Positions 16,132-19,621 of a stretch of 19,621 nucleotides of DNA are shown here, piece by piece. Numbering within the stretch: position 1 is the stretch's first letter; every line of letters starts with the position of its first letter. The notes beneath the pieces are model-generated. The model had not been told where the DNA came from and made no database searches. It saw only the letters and a list, made by a program, of their open reading frames with translations. Origin of the DNA: an uncultured Collinsella sp. (GTDB taxonomy: Bacteria > Actinomycetota > Coriobacteriia > Coriobacteriales > Coriobacteriaceae); NCBI GenBank assembly GCA_934654585.1, contig CAKUGF010000028.1, positions 1-19,621 of the forward strand, written 5' to 3'. A program made the translations under genes and the position numbers.

Positions 16132-16168
16132 AAAGGGGGTAGCCATCGAATGGATGACTGCCCCCTTT
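16132..16168. terminator. Bidirectional terminator between DUF523 and the dehydrogenase gene
   Basis: AAAGGGGG (16132-16139) pairs with CCCCCTTT (16161-16168). An inner stem (16140-16147 with 16153-16160, one mismatch) closes a 5-nt loop. On the plus strand the tail is TTT only. On the minus strand the hairpin is followed by TTTTCTTTT, so it should stop the converging minus-strand transcript well. Confidence 0.85.
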
Positions 16169-16220
16169 GCTGCGGCGATTAACTTATTTCAGCAGTGTTC
16201 AATGGTGTTTTCCCAGATAA

Positions 16221-16257
16221 AACCTGCCAAAATAAACCTGTCCCTTTTTGGCAGGTT
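16221..16257. repeat. REP-like hairpin overlapping the dehydrogenase stop codon
   Basis: AACCTGCCAAAA (16221-16232) is the exact complement of 16246-16257. The loop reads GGGACAGG on the minus strand. The hairpin includes the first two bases of the dehydrogenase stop codon. Its design (TGCC inverted arms around a GGGAC core) resembles the REP units at 12054-12126 but is a different sequence. It may also help terminate the minus-strand gene. Confidence 0.7.
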
Positions 16258-17344
16258 AGGCCAGCAGCGTGTGGCCGTAGGCGTTGGCGGTCTTGATGGC
16301 TGCGGCGAACTTCTCGTCGGTGAAGGGCTCCGGGTTTCCCTGTTTCCACTCGTTGGTGGCGTGAGCGAACTCGCACAGGGCCGGGATATCAGCCTCGGTA
16401 AGGCCGACCTGCTCAAGCGTCACGGGCAGGCCCATCTGCTTGTTAAAGGCGGCATAGCGCTCAAGGTTCTCGGTATCACCCGTATAGGCAAACAGCACGA
16501 GCACTCCCAGGCTCACGACCTCACCGTGCAGATAGGTTCCCTCGTGCGGGATGCTGCAGGTGGCGTTGTAGAACGCATGCGCCACGCTCGAGTTGTAGTA
16601 GTAATCGTTCTGGTTCGTGAGGTTCGAGACATAGCCCGTGTTGACCACGATGTCGAGCGCGATCTGCTTGACGGCCTCGCTCGACAGGTCCTGACGCACA
16701 TCCTCGAGACCCTGGACGCCATAGGTAAACAGCGGCTCGGAACAGGTGTGGGCAAGGGCCAGGCCAAGGCCGGCCGTGTGCTCCAGGTTGCCGGCGCTCG
16801 TGGCGTACTCAACCTCGGGTTGCTTGGACAGGGCATCGCCCACGCCGGCCCAGAAGTACTCCGCCGGTGCCTCGGCGATGATCTTGGGGTTGATGAAGAT
16901 GTGCGCGGGGCGGTTGGGGTACGAATAGCCCTCGAGCGAGCCGTCGTCGTTGTACACGACGGCAATGGCCGTCGCGGCGGAGCAGTTGGAGCAGATCGTC
17001 GGCACCGTGAAGACGATCTTCTTGAGCTCGATGGCCGCGGTCTTCACGGTGTCGAGCGCCTTGCCGCCGCCGCAGGCGATGAGCACGTCAGCCTCCTGGC
17101 AGGCAAGGGAGTTCACGACCTTGGCGATGTTGGCACGCGTGCTGTTGGTGCCGTAGACGCGCGTCTCCAGAACCTTGACGTTGGTGCCCTCAAGGGCCGC
17201 CTCGATACCCGGCAGCGCCGCAGCCAGGGCGCGCTTGCCGCCAATGATGGCGACCTTCGTCGCTCCGTACTCGGCCAGTGCGGCGGGCAGCTCGGCAAAG
17301 CAGTCCTCGCCAACGGTGTAGTCGCTCATTCCAATGGTGCGCAT
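16256..17344 (-). CDS. Iron-containing alcohol dehydrogenase, glycerol dehydrogenase type
   Basis: This 362-residue NAD-dependent oxidoreductase belongs to the metal-dependent group that includes glycerol dehydrogenase. The nucleotide-binding half has VAIIGGKRAL (31-40) and GGGKALDT (92-99), followed by VPTICSNCSAATAIAVVY. The metal half has Asp170 (AGVGDALSK), His256 (SVAHAFYNA) and His273 (YLHGEVVSLG), the positions that hold the divalent metal in GldA. The substrate may be glycerol or another small polyol or ketone; this cannot be settled from sequence. The start is ATG at 17344 after AGAAGG. A second in-frame ATG at 17329 is possible. It stands alone, divergent from ileS, and ends at a REP-like hairpin and a terminator. 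Confidence 0.88.
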   Translation of the reverse strand: MRTIGMSDYTVGEDCFAELPAALAEYGATKVAIIGGKRALAAALPGIEAALEGTNVKVLETRVYGTNSTRANIAKVVNSLACQEADVLIACGGGKALDTVKTAAIELKKIVFTVPTICSNCSAATAIAVVYNDDGSLEGYSYPNRPAHIFINPKIIAEAPAEYFWAGVGDALSKQPEVEYATSAGNLEHTAGLGLALAHTCSEPLFTYGVQGLEDVRQDLSSEAVKQIALDIVVNTGYVSNLTNQNDYYYNSSVAHAFYNATCSIPHEGTYLHGEVVSLGVLVLFAYTGDTENLERYAAFNKQMGLPVTLEQVGLTEADIPALCEFAHATNEWKQGNPEPFTDEKFAAAIKTANAYGHTLLA

Positions 17345-17457
17345 GCCAACCTTCTTTCGTTCGATAAAGTGCTTTCAGGTATTTTGCTCCAATGCGGCTG
17401 AATCAGTCGCGAGAATTTCAAACCAAAATTTCTAAAGTATGAAACCAGTGTTGAGGG

Positions 17458-17486
17458 TTTTTCGCCGGCGCGGAACGTGCTAGCAT
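17458..17486 (+). promoter_or_regulatory. Putative ileS promoter
   Basis: TAGCAT (17481-17486) with an upstream TG gives an extended -10 (TGCTAGCAT). The -35 position 17 bp upstream reads TTTTTC (17458-17463). The T-box leader starts just downstream, which fits. Between here and the dehydrogenase start (17345-17450) lies an A/T-rich stretch that must hold that gene's promoter, but I could not place it. Confidence 0.5.
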
Positions 17487-17490
17487 ACTC

Positions 17491-17800
17491 CGCATAAGCG
17501 TTGATGGGGACGAGTAGTCGGCCATCCGCATGCCACAGAGAGCGGGGAGTGCTGAGAGCCCGTGCATGCGACCGATGAAAATCACCCCGGAGCTGCGGTC
17601 CCAACGGACGTGCCGCACAGGTGCGTCTTAGTAGACATCGCCGAGATGGTCGTCGATACAGGCCAGCCGAGTAACGGATGCGAGCGCGCGGCGACGCGGG
17701 CGAGGGCATCTAAGCTGGGTGGTTAAGCGAAGAGCTTTTGCGGGTGCACTGCCCGTTTTTGTGGCGCTTCGTCCCAGCTTGAAGGGACGGGCGCTTTTTT
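17491..17800 (+). promoter_or_regulatory. T-box riboswitch leader, specifier ATC (isoleucine)
   Basis: This is a tRNA-sensing leader of ileS. Stem I pairs GGGG (17506-17509) with CCCC (17585-17588). It has the AGTA motif (17513-17516), the pair CGCATG/CATGCG, and the interacting distal loops AGAGAG and CTGAGAG (about 17536-17556). The specifier codon is ATC at 17581-17583 within GAAAATCACCCC. After stems II/III comes the T-box GGGTGGTTAAGCG (17717-17729). Its TGGT can pair with the ACCA end of uncharged tRNA-Ile, while AAGCG and GGG pair with CGCTT...CCC (17766-17775) as antiterminator. The same CGTCCC otherwise joins the terminator hairpin, so uncharged tRNA-Ile should switch ileS on. The T-box core departs from the common TGGNACCGCG. 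Confidence 0.9.
17764..17800 (+). terminator. T-box regulated terminator before ileS
   Basis: GCGC..CGTCCC (17764-17775) pairs with GGGACG.GCGC (17784-17794), with a small internal loop and an 8-nt apical loop, followed by six T (17795-17800). It competes with the antiterminator formed by the T-box. A smaller hairpin with a T-run, CGGG...CCCG then TTTTT (17741-17760), lies within the antiterminator loop. Confidence 0.87.
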
Positions 17801-17843
17801 GGTGCCCAGAGGGCGTGCGCGCCCATGACAAGAAAGGGGTACC

Positions 17844-19621
17844 GTGGCAAACGAGTACAAGCAGACGATGAATCTGCCCAAAACCGGATTTCCCATGCGT
17901 GCCGGTCTTTCCAAGTCCGAGCCCAAGCGACTCAAGGACTGGCAGGACAATAAGGTCTACGAGCAAGTTCTGAAGAAGAACGAGGGTCATAAGAAGTTCG
18001 TGCTGCACGACGGCCCTCCGTACGCCAACGGTCCGATCCACATCGGCCACGCCATGAACAAGATCTCCAAGGACATGATCAACCGTTACTGGATGATGCA
18101 GGGCTGCGAGGTCCCCTATGTCCCCGGTTGGGACTGCCACGGTCAGCCGATCGAGCACAAGGTCGAGGAGAAGCTCGGCACCGAGAAGTTCAACCAGACC
18201 TCCACGGCTAAGATCCGTGAGCTCTGCAACAAGTTCGCCGTCGAGAACATCGAGCTGCAGAAGGCCGGTTTCCGTCGTCTGGGCGTGCTCGGCGACTGGG
18301 ATAATCCGTACCTGACGCTCTATCACCAGCACGACGCCGCCGACATCGAGGTCTTCAAGGCCATGTTCGATAAGGGCATGATCTATCGCGGCCACAAGCC
18401 CGTCCACTGGTGCAAGCACTGCCACACCGCGCTTGCCGAGGCCGAGATTGAGTACTCCGACGAGACGAGCCCCTCCATCTTCGTGCGCTTCGAGATGACC
18501 TCCAAGCCCGTCGGCCTCGAGAGCTTCGACGGCCCGGTCGATTTCATCATCTGGACGACCACGCCGTGGACCATCCCCTCCGACCAGGCAGTTTCCCTCA
18601 AGCCCGGCGCCGCTTATGTCGCCGTCGAGCACGACGGCCGCGCCGAGGTCATGCTCGAGGACCTGGCTCCCAAGTGCTGCGAGGAGTTTGGCTGGGAGTA
18701 CACCCCGGTCATGGTCGACGGCAAGCCCTACGTGGTTCCCGCCGAGACCTTCCACCACATCCACTACAAGCAGCCGATCTTCGACGGTGTCGAGGGAGTG
18801 GCGCTGCTGGCCGATTACGTCGGTGTCGATGACGGTACCGGTATCGTCCACAACTCGCCCGGCCACGGCGTCGACGACTACTTTGCCTGCCTCAAGGAGG
18901 GCATCACCGACATTTGCATGCCGGTCGATGACGACGGCAAGTTCTACACCGGCGAGGAGTTTGGCACCGGCGGCCCCTTCAGCGGTATGGATACCGATGA
19001 GGCGAACCCGCACATCATCGAGTTCCTGCGCGAGCGCGGCACTCTGGTCCTCGAGAAGAAGATCACGCACAGCTATCCGCACTGCTGGCGCTGCAAGCAC
19101 CCGGTGCTCTTCCGTGCCACCGACCAGTGGTTTGTCTCGATGGACAAGACCGGTTTGCGTGAGCAGGCCGGCAAGGAGGTCCGCGAGAACGTCAAGTGGT
19201 ATCCGGCCCACGCCGCCAACCGCATCGGCGCCATGGTGGAGCAGCGTCCCGACTGGTGCATCAGCCGTCAGCGCAACTGGGGCGTGCCTATCCCCAGCTA
19301 CACCTGCGCCGACTGCGGCGAGAAGGTCATGAACGACGCCACGCTCGACGCCGTCATCAAGCTCTTCCACGAGAAGGGCTCCGACGCCTGGTTCACCGAC
19401 GCTCCCGAGAGCTACCTGGGCGAGGCTTGCGTCTGCCCCAAGTGCGGCGGCCATCACCTCAAGGCCGACAAGGACATCCTCGACGTGTGGTGGGATTCCG
19501 GCGTCTCCTGGAAGGCCGTCTGCGAGTACCGTCCCGAGCTGGAGTATCCGGCGGACGTGTACCTCGAGGGCTCCGACCAGCACCGCGGTTGGTTCCAGAG
19601 CTCGCTGCTCACCTCGGTGGG
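17844..19621 (+). CDS. ileS: Isoleucyl-tRNA synthetase (partial, C-terminus beyond window)
   Basis: The first 592 codons of a class I aminoacyl-tRNA synthetase, which attaches isoleucine to tRNA-Ile in the cytoplasm. Seen: NLPKTGFPMRAGL near the start, the ATP-binding HIGH motif at 66-69 (GPIHIGHAMNKIS), GWDCHGQPIE (Leu is more usual than Gln), WTTTPWTIPSDQA opening the editing domain, GTGIVHNSPGHGVDDY at its end, Cys pairs WCKHC, CWRC, CADC and CPKC, and YLEGSDQHRGWFQSSL just before the window edge. The KMSKS loop and C-terminal domain lie outside. The start is GTG at 17844 after AGAAAGGGG (17831-17839). The preceding T-box with an Ile specifier independently supports the substrate. Long open frames antisense to it are shadows. 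Confidence 0.97.
   Translation, partial: MANEYKQTMNLPKTGFPMRAGLSKSEPKRLKDWQDNKVYEQVLKKNEGHKKFVLHDGPPYANGPIHIGHAMNKISKDMINRYWMMQGCEVPYVPGWDCHGQPIEHKVEEKLGTEKFNQTSTAKIRELCNKFAVENIELQKAGFRRLGVLGDWDNPYLTLYHQHDAADIEVFKAMFDKGMIYRGHKPVHWCKHCHTALAEAEIEYSDETSPSIFVRFEMTSKPVGLESFDGPVDFIIWTTTPWTIPSDQAVSLKPGAAYVAVEHDGRAEVMLEDLAPKCCEEFGWEYTPVMVDGKPYVVPAETFHHIHYKQPIFDGVEGVALLADYVGVDDGTGIVHNSPGHGVDDYFACLKEGITDICMPVDDDGKFYTGEEFGTGGPFSGMDTDEANPHIIEFLRERGTLVLEKKITHSYPHCWRCKHPVLFRATDQWFVSMDKTGLREQAGKEVRENVKWYPAHAANRIGAMVEQRPDWCISRQRNWGVPIPSYTCADCGEKVMNDATLDAVIKLFHEKGSDAWFTDAPESYLGEACVCPKCGGHHLKADKDILDVWWDSGVSWKAVCEYRPELEYPADVYLEGSDQHRGWFQSSLLTSV

Noticed and set aside
17628..19583. Open frame of 651 codons on the minus strand opposite ileS
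   Set aside because: Its product is rich in Val, Leu, Gly and Asp with no recognisable domain, and the plus strand encodes a clear IleRS. Long antisense frames are expected in G/C-rich genes.

Overview
The window looks like chromosome of a high-GC Gram-positive anaerobe of the Coriobacteriia, most likely Collinsella or a close relative. This is inferred from gene order (acpP-rnc-smc-ftsY-ffh), G/C-rich third codon positions, frequent GTG/TTG starts behind strong Shine-Dalgarno sites, and a transcription-type T-box before ileS. I made no database comparison.

Layout. Positions 1-212 hold a perfect 40-bp palindrome and the leader of a five-gene operon: acyl carrier protein, RNase III, SMC, FtsY and Ffh (213-7134). 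It closes with a strong hairpin terminator at 7160-7193. Converging on it from the minus strand is a DUF134 (helix-turn-helix) / NifX-like fusion gene with a Cys/His-rich tail (7251-8009). Between that gene and thyA are two near-identical CATATG-centred palindromes 53 bp apart. A plus-strand folate/RNA-modification group follows: thyA, folA and a SpoU/TrmH-type RNA methyltransferase (8176-10576), then a MATE efflux protein (10702-12051).

The convergent junction between the MATE gene and cobO is filled completely by a REP-associated transposon-like element (12054-13123). It has a Y1/HUH transposase gene inside 73-bp inverted terminal repeats, each built of three REP-like units. Next are cobO on the minus strand, ftsH, and a DUF523/TudS-like Fe-S protein. 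A bidirectional terminator and a second type of REP-like hairpin separate that protein from a minus-strand iron-containing alcohol/glycerol dehydrogenase. The window ends with a T-box leader (specifier ATC, isoleucine) and the first 592 codons of ileS.

How the genes work together. Most are housekeeping: fatty-acid carrier, RNA processing, chromosome condensation, the SRP targeting pair, thymidylate/folate synthesis, membrane proteolysis and tRNA charging. The accessory and most interesting parts are the DUF134-NifX gene with its operator-like palindromes and fusion junction, and the REP/transposase element. The RNase III has Asn at a position that is normally a metal-binding Asp.
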